From positions 29,150,651 through 29,214,650 of the forward strand of contig OX424558.1 in NCBI GenBank assembly GCA_949152475.1: a DNA stretch of 64,000 nt. The letters run 5' to 3'. A program made the position numbers and the translations under genes. Under the pieces are notes generated by a model. That model had not been told where the DNA came from. It saw nothing but the letters and a program-made list of their open reading frames with translations, and searched no databases. The DNA comes from Terebella lapidaria (Eukaryota; Annelida; Polychaeta; Terebellida; Terebellidae). Positions 42,008 to 53,078 of this stretch are shown here, piece by piece (positions within the stretch are counted from its first letter, which is position 1; each line of letters starts with the position of its first letter).

Positions 42008-44386
42008 ACTAGACGTCAAGGCCTGAAGATGCCTTGGGGCATTTCGTGTGAGTTCTATTCCTAGCTAACATATACCTAAGAGACCGTGTCTAGAACCATG
42101 ATGACTCTGAAACTGTCCGTGGTCAAAGTTTAAGTGACATACCCCACCCTAAGGCATCTTTGCGTTTCGCTCTACGACGCACCGTTTCCGAGATACGGCA
42201 AACAGGAAGTGCTGAGTCGGTGAAAAAAAATTCGACACCAGAAGTCGTCTCGACCCAAGATACCCTCTAGACTAGTTAGTCTAGTGCCAGGAGGCTGAAA
42301 TTAAGCTCCGTTTCGTTGTACGACGCATCGTTTCCGACATACAACCAAACAGAAAGTGCCGAGTCGGTGAAAAAACAAATTTGACACCAGAAGACGTCTC
42401 AGCCCAAGATACTCCCTAGACTAGTTTGACTAGTGCCAGGAGGCCGAAATTGAGCTCCGTTTCGCTCTACGACGCACCGTTTCCGAGATACGGCCAAACA
42501 GGAAGTGCCGAGTCGGCGAAAAAAAAAATTTGACACCAGAAGACGTCTCAGCCCAAGATACTCCCTAGACTAGTTTGACTAGTGCCAGGAGGCCGAAATT
42601 GAGCTCCGTTTCGCTCTACGATGCACCGTTTCCGAGATACGGCCGAACAGGAAGTGCCGAGTCGGCAAAAAAAAAATCGACACCAGGGGTCGTTTCGACC
42701 CAAGATACCCTCTAGACTAGTTTGTCTAGTGCCAGGAGGCCGAAATTGAGCTCCGTTTCGCTCTACGTCATACCGTTTCCGAGATACGGTCAAACAGGAA
42801 GTGCCGAGTCGGCGAAAAAAAAATCGACACCAGGTGTCGTCTCGACCCAAAATACCCACTAGACTAGTTTGTCTAGTGCCAGAAGGCCGGAATTGAGCTC
42901 CGTTTCGCTCTACGACGCACCGTTTCCGAGATACGGCCCAACAGGAAGTGCCGAGTCGGCGATAATAAATTCGACACCAGGGGTCGTCTCGACCCAAAAT
43001 ACCCCCTAGACTTGTTTGTCTAGTGCCAGAAGGCCGGAATTGAGCTCCGTTTCGCTCTACGACGCACCGTTTCCGAGATACGGCCAAACAGGAAGTTCCG
43101 AGTCGGCGAAAAAAAAATTGACACCAGGTGTCGTCTCGACCCAAAATACCCACTAGACTAGTTTGTCTAGTGCCAGAAGGCCGGAATTGAGCTCCGTTTC
43201 GCTCTACGACGCACCGTCTCCGAGATACGGTCGAACAGGAAGTGCCGAGTCGGCGAAAATAAATTCGACACCAGGTGTCGTCTCGACCCATAATACCCAC
43301 TAGACTAGTTTGTCTAGTGCCAGAAGTCCGGAATTGAGCTCCGTTTCGCTCTACGACGCACCGTTTCCGAGATACGGTCGAACAGGAAGTGCCGAGTCGG
43401 CGAAAATAAATTCGACACCAGGGGTCGTCTCGACCCATAATACCCACTAGACTAGTTTGTCTAGTGCCAGAAGTCCGGAATTGAGCTCCGTTTCGCTCTA
43501 CGACGCACCGTTTCCGAGATACGGTCGAACAGGAAGTGCCGAGTCGGCGAAAATAAATTCGACACCAGGGGTCGTCTCGACCCGAAATACCCCCTAGACT
43601 AGTTGTCTAATGCCAGGAGGCCGAAATTGAGCTCCGTTTCGCTCTACGACGCACCGTTTCCGAGATACGGCCGAACAGGAAGTGCCGAGTCGGCAAAAAA
43701 AAAATTCGACACCAGGGGTCGTTTCGACCCAAGATACCCTCTAGACTACTTTGTCTAGTGCCAGGAGGCCGAAATTGAGCTCCGTTTCGCTCTACGACGC
43801 ACCGTTTCCGAGATACGGCCGAACAGGAAGTGCCGAGTCGGCAAAAAAAAAATTCGACACCAGGGGTCGTTTCGACCCAAGATACCCTCTAGACTACTTT
43901 GTCTAGTGCCAGGAGGCCGAAATTGAGCTCCGTTTTGCTCTACGACGCACCGTTTCCGAGATATGCATGAAAGCCTCAAGGATGAATCAGCAAAAATTCT
44001 TCCGAGCTCTAGGTCAGAGGTCGTTCGAAGGATTGATCCCAAAATCAATAGGGTTCTTCCCTGGTGGTATATGAACTCCCATGCATAGAATACTTGCCAT
44101 TGCATGAATACTTTTTGAGTTATCGATCGGAAACCAAGTCTCAAAATAAACCTTGATTTCATCCTCACGGACCTCACGGACCCCGGAGCCGCCTCCAAAA
44201 CAATAGGGGTCTTCCATGTAATATTTCTGACCAGTGGTGTAAATTTGGACAAGATCCATTCAGGCGTTCCCGATTTATTGATCGGAAACCAAAACGGCGG
44301 AAAGTAAAAAAAAAAGAAGAAAAAGAAAAAAAAAAAAAAAAAAAAAAACAGACAAAACCATAAGGGCATTTCGGGCCGAATACCCT
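42008..44386. mobile_element. Helentron-like non-autonomous element E2 (intron 5)
   Basis: Starts ACTAGACGTCAAGGCC like E1 and ends in an imperfect hairpin (AGGGCATTTCGG with CCGAATACCCT, 44363-44386). The centre is the 147-bp minisatellite at 42162-43970. A poly-purine/A-run lies at 44309-44349. No protein is encoded; long ORFs here are read-through of the repeat. Confidence 0.65.
42162..43970. repeat. 147-bp minisatellite, about 13 copies
   Basis: The word GAGCTCCGTTTCGCTCTACG recurs at about 42303, 42452, 42601, 42748, 42895, 43042, 43189, 43336, 43482, 43629, 43777 and 43925, with a partial first unit at 42162, giving a period of 146-149 bp and mostly 147. Each unit also has ACTAGTTTGTCTAGTGCCAG and GTGCCGAGTCGGC, both partly palindromic. 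Because 147 is divisible by three, the array keeps open frames that are not genes. Confidence 0.95.
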
Positions 44387-44684
44387 AATTATGTTGTAAA
44401 CCACCTACAAACAGATGTCCCCCCTCAAATAGCAATGTTTTCACTCATACAGGACTCCCCTCAATGAAGACGTCCCCTCAACAAAGACGTTATTTGGAAA
44501 AGTTTAACATTTACATGTAGATGAACACCTGTAGAAAAACTTCTTCTCAGATAAAACCTTGATTTTGTTGCCAGGAGGTAAGATCAATGGATCTTAAAGG
44601 GACCACTGTATATAGCAAGAATTTCAAGGTATCACATGAGGACATAAGTAGCTGTATTATGAACATGCCACCGTTAAAACACAC

Positions 44685-45404
44685 CACTGTTAGCAGCTCC
44701 AACGGTGGGAGGTTGGCAAGGTTCGCCTGACAACTCCTCGATGCGCTGTTGTTGTTCTGGACAGGCGGGGCAGTTTGGACACCTGATGGATGAAATTTCA
44801 ATATCTAGGCCATGCAAATTAATATATTTTTTCAAGGTAAACTTCAGTTTGTTCAACATCAAAATCATGAGCATTGAAGGGGAAAATTGAAAATATCCCA
44901 CCATCATTGCTGTAATGGAAAATAAGATCTTATTACCAGTGGAACCAATTCACACATGACTTCAGCTATATCTACTCACCTTTCGATGACATGAGTGGGT
45001 GCCAATCGTACTTTGGAGGACCCACCAAGACAGGATCTCTTGATTCTTCAACGCTTTCCTCAGTCACTGATAGAGGTGGTTCAATAACCTGTTTAGGCCC
45101 TTTGATCTGAAGGGTCGGTGGATACACAAATACATGTAACAAACATCCAAACTGTTCACACTTAACACATGTTAATTTTTTTCCCAATCTTTGAACAGGA
45201 TTAAATTATCACGAACACATATAGAGATTTGGAAACTGATAATTAGATTGTAAAGTTGATTAAATAACATATTTTTCTGAATAGAAGTGAGAACATATTT
45301 TTGTTGAAGATTTACCCGCGCTGGATCCATCTTGACAACATCTTGACTCCTCGACTCGGCAAATGTCTCCGTGGCCTTGAAGACATTCTCGGAATAGCTG
45401 GGAC
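44685..45404 (-). CDS. Exons 3-5: linker region
   Basis: Three short exons (45316-45404, 44980-45106, 44685-44782) have good acceptors and donors and phases that join in frame with exons 2 and 6. They encode a polar, low-complexity linker with no recognised domain. Exon 5 also has an alternative cysteine-rich frame, which I disfavour because it meets a stop when joined to exon 6. Confidence 0.5.
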
Positions 45405-45540
45405 CTGATTAAGTACAAATGACAGTACCGTGACAAAATATCAGTACCATGAATCATGATATACCCGAAGCAGGCAAACACCCGTGCAAATAGTTGTATA
45501 GATACAATAGACCATATTCATAACAATCACAGGTACATAC

Positions 45541-45645
45541 CAGTCTTCGATTTCCTCGGCCTCAGAAGCACATTGTTCAGCTTTTCGTTTGAGGGCTGTA
45601 CCGTGGGAAAAGCTCCTTGCTTCAACCGTAGTAGTTTCACAACAC
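45541..45645 (-). CDS. Exon 2: end of THAP domain
   Basis: Acceptor TTGTTGCAG and donor GTATGT bound a 105-nt exon in phase 1/1. Its frame gives LKQGAFPTV, the terminal THAP motif, followed by a basic linker. The phase agreement with exon 1 confirms the splice junction. Confidence 0.75.
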
Positions 45646-46086
45646 CTGCAACAAAACAATGATGGTTCAAATCTTTTCGATGGTTCAAATGTTGAAACAC
45701 ACAATTATAAGATGTGCATGTCAGTATGACTGATCATCAGAGATAAGCATCTGATACATTTCACTAGTCTACTGGATCTACCAGAATAGGAATGTCCACA
45801 TTTGGCACCAATTAACATATCAGGCTTAGCCTTCATTCACACAAAATCAAAATATAGTCTACATTGGTGACAATATTCAGCTTAAATTGCTGAAAAACCC
45901 TTGCCAATTTTGCAATTTTGCTGGCTGAAATTTGCAAATCAATGATTTCCATACAACCACTAACATGCGAAACTCCCAACTGAGTGCAGAAATGTTACAT
46001 TTTTCATCAACATCTATCAAAAGGATAAAACAGCTTTGAAAAAATATCACTGTTCGTGAATTCAGTGTTGCGGCAAAATTAAAGTG

Positions 46087-46645
46087 AAGTTCGTCCATCA
46101 GTGAAACACGCTTTTTGGCCGTAGTTTTGTTTTGGATGATCGGATCAACTTGAAATTTTGTGTTTATCCTTTGGGTATCATGCCGTAATTTTTCACAAAA
46201 TTTCAGAATTCTATCTAAAAAATTTAAAAAGTTGGCAATCTAACCCAATGCTAAATTTCAGTCGAAAATGTGATCAAGTAAATTTCAACAAATTCGAGGC
46301 TTTTATCGTGTTTATGGCCATACAGAATGAACCTACATTGTATTGTGTTGATTTAGAGTCGGAAGGCATAGTCAGTTTATATTGAGTTAATATGTGTATT
46401 CTGAAGTAATATATAACTCGTACATCGAATAAAAATTTTTGTTTTTTGTGCAGACTTTGAAATTCCATGTTGGGGCTGAAATTTAACATTGGGTTAGATT
46501 GCCAACTTTCTCAATTTTTTATATAGAACTCTATGGTGAAAAATTACGGCATGATGCCCAATAAATACACATAAAATTTCAAGTTGATCCGATTGTTTAT
46601 AACAAAACTACGGCCAAAAAGCGTGTTTCACTGATGGATGAACTT
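46087..46645. mobile_element. MITE-like foldback element in intron 1 of the transposase gene
   Basis: A 559-bp element with inverted repeats of about 190 bp. Both ends read AAGTTCRTCCATCAGTGAAA. Its subterminal part contains GTTGGCAATCTAACCC followed by AATG-TAAATTTCAG, which also occurs in MITE family 1 (3981-4556 and 10917-11483) although the outer ends differ. Target duplication is unclear (possibly TG). No coding capacity. Confidence 0.75.
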
Positions 46646-46731
46646 TGGTATAGCCTATATGTATCAGATTGCCCATGTTATTGTTCATGCAACCCTTGCG
46701 TTCAAATTTGGCATTTTTCAAAATTTCTTAC

Positions 46732-46948
46732 CAGCTTTAAACTCTTCATAGTTGACGAAGTCATTTGGTTGGAAATGTTCAGAACACATGTGGCTGTGTT
46801 TTGAAGGCACAAAGTTAGTTCTCCAGACTCGCACAAATCTTAGCCATCGCTGGTCAGGCACTCCGTTGGTGAAAGGGAAAACGTGAGTTCCTCGCACTTG
46901 GGGCTCAGGTAGTCCACCACATGCCAAAACCACACACCGTCGCACCAT
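46732..46948 (-). CDS. Exon 1: THAP zinc-finger domain
   Basis: Encodes the start methionine and most of a C2CH THAP DNA-binding domain: Cys5 and Cys10, R-W-L-R-F-V after a Pro/Phe-rich stretch, then C-S-E-H-F and D-F. It ends in phase 1 at a GTAAGA donor. Exon 2 (45541-45645) continues in frame with LKQGAFPTV, matching the AVPTF-type box that closes THAP domains. In transposases this domain binds the transposon ends. The domain looks intact in this copy. Confidence 0.85.
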
Positions 46949-48102
46949 CTTTGAAAATGCTTTTGATCTTCCTACTTTCGTCCAATCACTATCTGATCAT
47001 ACCAACAGTAACAAGACAAAGATGGATGGTCGATATGACTCGTCAGCCACACAGGCGGCACGTCCACTCACTGGTGACTGTCACTGTGTCAGTGTGTGGT
47101 GAACCGTGAACTGGTGAAGGTTTGACAGAAACTTGCATGTTTCTGCCAAGATACTGAGGTAAAGTTACTTCACTCTGGGGTGGTATGGAAATCGGGTCAC
47201 GACATGGCGTTTGATGATTGGAACTTGTCACTTCTCATAAATTCATGGTAGGGGGCCTGGAATCAGCCACATCACTTTTCACAAGTTTCACTTGTCAATT
47301 GATATTTGTCTTTTGTCGGCACTCTTTTGACGCTTGGTGATTGTTATTTGACATTTGAAGCCCCATCCACGTCGCTGATTCTTTGATTTGATTTGATTTG
47401 ATTTATTTTGGATAAACATGAGTACAAAATACATAAATATACTTACAGGAATTGAAGATACAGACATATATTGAACCCACACATACCCATGGATAGCACA
47501 CGAAAGTACAGGTACTTAAGCGTGGTCCATTTACGGGTCATGGTGGTAGAGGCAAAATTGGTTTGAAACAGTTTAGTTTATCAATATACTATTCTACCAT
47601 AAATTTAAAGGAAGTGACAAGTTACAATCATCAAACGCCATATGTCGTGACCCGATTTCCATAGCCTAGGCATAGTGGACCCACACACTCACTGTGCGAG
47701 ACGGGCCATCCACCCGAGTGATGAAGTAGGCTAACTTTACCTAGGCTGCTGCCAAGATTCACAATAAATCTGACTGATGTCACTTTCAAACGAAACGCAG
47801 GTACTCATTCCTCATCTTTCCACACGTCGATAACTGCACAGATCAAAGCAAATACGTGAAAATCACTCGAACAAATTTAGTGAGCACAGAAGCACTTCAA
47901 GCAGGCAAGAACGGCAAACTCGGGTCCAGTTTGTTTGCACGAGTACACGTCATTTCCGGTACACATGCGCCCCCGTGCGGATAAACGTAAAGGCGGGTAA
48001 TTTGATTAGAATGCTGATTATCGGAACACTTGCAATGTACTAATTAGGTGCTCATAAATTATGAGAAAATTTCAGAATGTTCAACTGGATGTATTCATCC
48101 AT
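46949..48102. other. Kolobok-like element, 5' flank of the transposase gene
   Basis: Likely promoter and 5' leader region of the THAP gene; no TATA box identified. It contains a foldback (47184-47235 against 47611-47662), a TTTGA microsatellite (about 47380-47407) and part of the subterminal inverted block at 47930-47958. Confidence 0.5.
47184..47662. repeat. 50-bp inverted repeat around a 375-bp insert
   Basis: 47184-47235 and 47611-47662 are inverse complements with one mismatch and one 2-base gap (shared words CAATCATCAAACGCCAT and CGTGACCCGATTTCCAT). The interior ends in a TTTGA repeat that resembles a retroposon tail. Confidence 0.8.
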
Positions 48103-48136
48103 TTTATTGCAAAAAACCGCAGGGTAAACCCTATCT
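48103..48136. repeat. Right terminal inverted repeat of the Kolobok-like element
   Basis: Inverse complement of 37551-37584 with one mismatch. Ends CCCTATCT on the plus strand, directly before TTAA. Confidence 0.85.
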
Positions 48137-48140
48137 TTAA
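48137..48140. repeat. TTAA target-site duplication, right
   Basis: TTAA directly outside the right inverted repeat; partner of 37547-37550. Confidence 0.75.
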
Positions 48141-51100
48141 GCCACTTAGGGGTCTATAGATCCATAGACCTGATGATAAATCCAGTAGATCCAGGAATGC
48201 ATGATGATTTCAGAACGCCTACCTTATTCATTCACATTAAGTTGAAGTTCATCAAGGAAACCACTCCAAGATACATGGTTGCTATAGGCCTAATCTTTAT
48301 GAATATTGAAATTTTTCATCAAGAAAAACTTAAAGGGCAGGTAAACCTATATAGTTTTGAACAATGAAAGGATGCATTTTGTGGATTATGATAGTTTTTA
48401 CAGCATGTACATATCTCAATTAGTTGTGAAGATATCACAGTTTTCGTGAAAATATCCCTGTCAAATCTTACTGGCAGACCTGATTAACTATGATCAATTC
48501 AATTGGAACGATTTCCAGTCAATTGCCATGACACGGTGATAAATATAATATCATCTTTTGTGAAAAAAATAATCAAATATACTCCACCAGATCATCGCAA
48601 TGATTGAAAAAAGGAACTTAAGTCACTTTATAGTATGTATGGAGCATGTCATATGGTATTAGATTTAATCCTGAAGGTGCTTTTTTTCTCGAATACAGTT
48701 CTGCATATCACTGGACGTACCTATACATCGTGATATGCACCACCTTAACAGGTGTGATTTTTTGTATATGTTGTGGTAGGTTTGTACCTTTACGAATTCA
48801 TCAATAAATTGAAATTGCATATGATAATGAGTATTCGTGACGTCGCGAGTGAATAGGAAGGTAATTAGTCACACAAAACAATTAAATTCACTACCCTGCA
48901 TTCGAACAGGTCTAATATACCATTTATCATATTTGGCATGTATCATAATTAGTGTCCGACTATATTTTCAGGTTGTTATGGCAACCATCCTTGAGATATA
49001 TATCCAATAGCAACCATGATTGCTAGGGACATGAATGCCATGAATATTGAATTATTCCTGACAAAATTGTTGAAATAGGGAGAAGATAAGTTAATCAAAA
49101 CCAGATTATCAATTTTGAAACGATTGTGTATATAGGTAATAAATAAAAGCCCCCATCAACCACAGTTGCCATGGACAATATAGACAAATTGTTTGCCATG
49201 GAACAGCACACATGTCATAGATATGGTATATATATTTTTTTGTCATATTTCAAAACAAATTAAGGTGGTATTAGTGAGTAAACAAAAATTTCAAGACATC
49301 CCAAATAATTGTGGTTTTGGAAAGGTAAGTTTACATGTATTCAATCAAAAAAATAAAAACCATATGTACCGGGGTTTCCCTGTAAAATAATCTACATTCA
49401 AAAGGTTATGTCAGATTTCACAGTTGCCGGAAAATTGAAATTGTTTTCAGTAGCTGATCGCATAAGTGTCAATTTTATTTTTGTCTTCTATTAAGACTAA
49501 TTTGTTTTTTGAAAATTTCCGATTTTATATATGTTGTACAAAAAAGCACTATGAATCTGATTATCAAAACAAAATAGGGGTCAAGAGGGAAAATTGAGGT
49601 GCTTGGTGTCAAGATATATCTGGTGATCAGGTGTTTTTCCCATAGTTTTCTGCCCATTTCCGTTGCTAGTCAGAGACATCGTATCCAGTTTTTTTCTTCT
49701 ACCACTGCTAATTTTTTCAAGAAATGTCCATATTTGGTGTATTCTGTAGCCAAAAACACAAGGATTCTGATTATGAAGAAGAAATTAGGGGTCACGGGGG
49801 AAAATATTTGGTGGTTGGAGCCAATATATCCGGTGGTCATGACATGTGCGTTAAATCTGTGTTTTTGAATGTTTGGAAGCAAACAATTTCTCACGATTAA
49901 TTTTAAGGTTGGGTCAACAGTGTATACCACAGTTAATTTTAAGAAGGCATGTTTACCAGTACAATGGAGGTTGCTATGACAACCGATGTTGGTATTGTAA
50001 TACTATATTGAATATCAATTACCAAACCACACGGCGACATTGGCGCTGAATGTAAGCTTCCAACTTTCGTGACATCAATAGCAAATAGATTTACCGGATA
50101 TTCCGAATCAGTACCCGAGTCAATCAATACAGAGGGTAGCAATCACTTTTCTATGACTGATGGTGCTGTTGCCAATGCATATACAGAAAAAGCATGTAAA
50201 ATATGCTCAGCAATATGAGTAGTGTTTTGTTTAGCATGTAAATCATTATTAGCAAATTTAGCATGCTTCAAATACACGTTTCTGCCCATAGCAATATTGA
50301 TCGAATCTTTGATATCCTTTCATGCTGTATTAGTACTCTGCCTGTCATATTTTACCATGTTTGTTTAAATTTTCATTCATAGCATCAAGATATAGCATGC
50401 GTACAAAACAAGCAGGGAACTACATTGGTCAATTATCATTACATTTGCAAAAATGCAATGTGTAATTTAAAACAGTAGGCCTACAACATGGATGCAACCA
50501 CACAATTATTAGGCCTAAAGCAAAGAGCCAACAAGTTTATCATGATATTACTGGAGTTCGACCACTAAAGACGTTCAAAGTGATCGAAAAAGCAAGCACG
50601 CAGAGCATTGCCGTACTAGAACATCGTTGTCACGCTTGAATTAACATGCGCGTTATGATGCGCACAGCGTACTCACTCATACCACCTTAATATGCGATGC
50701 AATGCACAGAAGTGCCAAAATAAGCTTCTAATATAGACGTGGAATCAATACCCAGTATTAAGTATTCCGAGCAAACAAAACAGGGTCCGTTATCCAATCT
50801 CATAGTCCGGGGACAGAAAGTCATATCAGGCATACGAAGTGAGAGAAAACAAAAATGACAGGGAAACTCATGAACCCCCCAAAATGGCCATTAGGAGGTG
50901 AAATCAGGTGTTCCGGAAAGAGTGAGCATTTCCTGCCCCACTAGTGGCACCAGGTACCTTATTAAGGACTGATATACACCTCTGACGTCTTGAATATTAA
51001 TTAATATAGATAGTGAACTATGCTAATTCAGCAATAATGTGACGAGCGTTTGACACAAAATTGAATAATATATACAGAACGAATATAGACCTTTCGATCC

Positions 51101-53078
51101 CGTAGATAACAGTATATTTGTTTTTGCCTTCTCCATGAAATGGAACACATAGGCTTACTGCACATGAGAAGTGTCACCCCTAATCAGTTTTGCAAAGTAG
51201 ACGGACAACAAAACATAGTCATTAAACAATGAAAAATGTGTTCAATGATATTCCACTTTTCTCAGGAGCAATATCACGTACTGTGTTAACAACATTGGGT
51301 CATTTTTTAACCCAAATCAGACGAGTTTAAAAAACACTGCGAATTTTCTAATAATTCAAGGGATGTCACTTCTTATGTCCAGTATGTGTACATTTTGTTT
51401 TTACATACGCTATAATAATATGTATTCCTTGCATTGAAAAAGATGAATTCCTCTTCAGCATAACAAAATTCAGTCACCAGTAAACTTCCCCGACAACGAT
51501 GTTGTTACACAACAAAACCAGATTGATATCAACTAAACAAAAGAGATGGATTACTGTTGTGATGTCAATATTACTCATTATAATCCTTCATCATGTGGTA
51601 AATTTGGCGAAATGTTTTATTCTAATATAAATTGCCGAAATTTCAAAACGAATAGTGAATGGATGTCTATCAGCATGCTGTAAAAACTTCTTAAAGAGTA
51701 TAATTTTAGGATGACACCACTGACCCATGGGCAGTCAAATTATATACATTTATAATGATGGAAAAGCCTTTTAGATTGATGGTGAAACCGCACAACACTG
51801 ATAGCTTTAGTCTGATGACCAAAGAGCCATCGCAGAATCATCCGTTTATTAGTTCATTAGATGGAGGTAATTATAGCTGTCTCTCTATCCACAGAAGGTA
51901 ATGGATAGACTTCTTTCAATGCCATCAATGATAAAAGTACCGGCGGTATCCATAAATTCCCCATAAATGTAAGCTTTATGATCTACTCTGGCTGACAACT
52001 GTTTTTTCCGATCGTACAAAAGCACACCAATAGACCAGACCAACTAACAGACTGTCTTTTGCTCCTGGTTGTTGATAGAAGCTTTTGTATTTTGACTGAG
52101 TATGTATTCATTGTCCCTACTCCTCTCCGGAACCGAGTTCTGGCATGTCAGTTGGTTTTGTACCCAATTCGTTTACTAAATTGCTCATAATGCGTGAGAA
52201 TAACGCTATCATGTTTACATACACACCATAACTTAATTTTGCATTCTAAGCAATTCAGTTCATTACCTTTTGGATGGGAACGAAACGGGACGGAACCACT
52301 TGGCATATCGGAATGGTGCCTCCAGAATTCTCGTGGTTGCCTCTACAAAGAATGCTCACATTCGTTTCCAGTGGTATATTGATGATATTATTGTGTATTA
52401 TTCGAACATTTTCCATATTTGTCTTCTAACTCGTGATTATTTAGGGTATTAAGTTTGATCAAATGAATCTGAGTCATTGTAAAATAATCACCCGCAGTTG
52501 CCATGGTTGCGTGCGTACTGTATTGAATGCTAGTAAGCAAAGTCCCGGATATGTACACACGCAAATGGTAAGAATTAGTGAGAGGTGATTTCCATGTTGT
52601 GTGTCGTCCACTTAAGTCTATTTAGTAGGAATCAAAGACGCAAGTACCTGGATTCGATACCATTTGTCACCAGCTCTCTAACTATCAAGCAGTTGCGGGT
52701 TCATACATCCAATTTAAATTTATAGCATAAGTGTAAGTTAATAGTTGGGTACGTTGTTGTAAATGTTCAATGTACGACAATTAGTACATAATAGATCATA
52801 TAGTTTAAAAATATCATTTTTAAAATTGTAGATGTAGTGTTCTTCCATGTCTTCAATATGGTGCCCTTTACGTCCCATCCTGCATCTAAAACACAATGTG
52901 TGGTACATTTATCTTAACCAAGTTCTATAACTTGTATCAAAATTGTTTTGTTCTATTTTCGTGGTTGTGTTTTCACCAGGATTGGACGTTGGGCTGAAGA
53001 GAATTTTGAAAGTCATCATAAAGGCAGCAAACATGTCCATCAACTCCAGGGTGAGGAGGCGGATCTGGGAAATCAAAT
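48141..53078. other. Intergenic region, no gene supported
   Basis: AT-rich DNA right of the Kolobok-like element. It holds a degenerate repeat of about 210 bp (49570-49860). Short ORFs lack domains and good splice context. Confidence 0.5.
49570..49860. repeat. Degenerate tandem repeat, period about 210 bp
   Basis: Two related blocks start near 49578 and 49790 with GGTCA-G-GGGAAAAT, followed by TTGG-G-CAA-ATAT-T-GGTG and later by CTGATTAT-AA. They are diverged direct copies. Confidence 0.5.

Larger units (their letters stand above)
39567..46948 (-). pseudogene. THAP-domain transposase gene of the Kolobok-like element, degraded
   Basis: Nine minus-strand exons are proposed from splice sites and compatible phases: 46732-46948 and 45541-45645 (THAP), 45316-45404, 44980-45106, 44685-44782, 41756-41934 (acidic), 41504-41631 (CxxC-like), 40957-41157 and about 39567-39839. 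Exon 8 encodes GDGRNNSPGYSAKYGSY and exon 9 encodes LITDRHKTIAKWMRETYP. I recall this pair from THAP-containing transposase-like proteins of animals and infer that the two Asp residues belong to a DDE-type site. Exon 7 carries a net +1 (or -2) shift: its start frame fits exon 6, but its CxxC and end frame fit exon 8. Residues expected between exons 7 and 8 are missing, and after NDVW in exon 9 the expected C-terminal part is absent. Exons 3-6 match no family I know. The alternative is a domesticated gene with a shortened product; the frameshift argues against that. Confidence 0.7.
37551..48136 (-). mobile_element. Kolobok-like DNA transposon (TTAA target, THAP-domain transposase)
   Basis: A 10,586-bp element bounded by 34-bp terminal inverted repeats (37551-37584 and 48103-48136) that match at 33 of 34 positions, each directly flanked by TTAA (37547-37550 and 48137-48140). 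TTAA duplication is the signature of the Kolobok superfamily (also of piggyBac). The interior carries a minus-strand multi-exon gene with a THAP zinc finger and transposase-like motifs, which favours Kolobok. A subterminal inverted block (37713-37742 against about 47930-47958, sharing ACTCGTGCAAACAAA) supports the same limits. Introns have been invaded by two Helentron-like elements and a MITE. Coding damage suggests this copy no longer makes active transposase, although its ends may still be mobilisable. Confidence 0.8.

Noticed and set aside
42548..43447. A 299-codon minus-strand ORF with 49-residue repeats
   Set aside because: It is read-through of the 147-bp minisatellite. The period is a multiple of three, so frames stay open. 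No domain, and it lies inside a mobile element in an intron.
42162..43970. CRISPR-like array
   Set aside because: Units of 147 bp are contiguous with no unique spacers, and the genome is eukaryotic.
43755..44369. A 204-codon minus-strand ORF beginning with a Phe-rich run
   Set aside because: The run comes from the A-tract at the end of E2 and the rest is minisatellite sequence.
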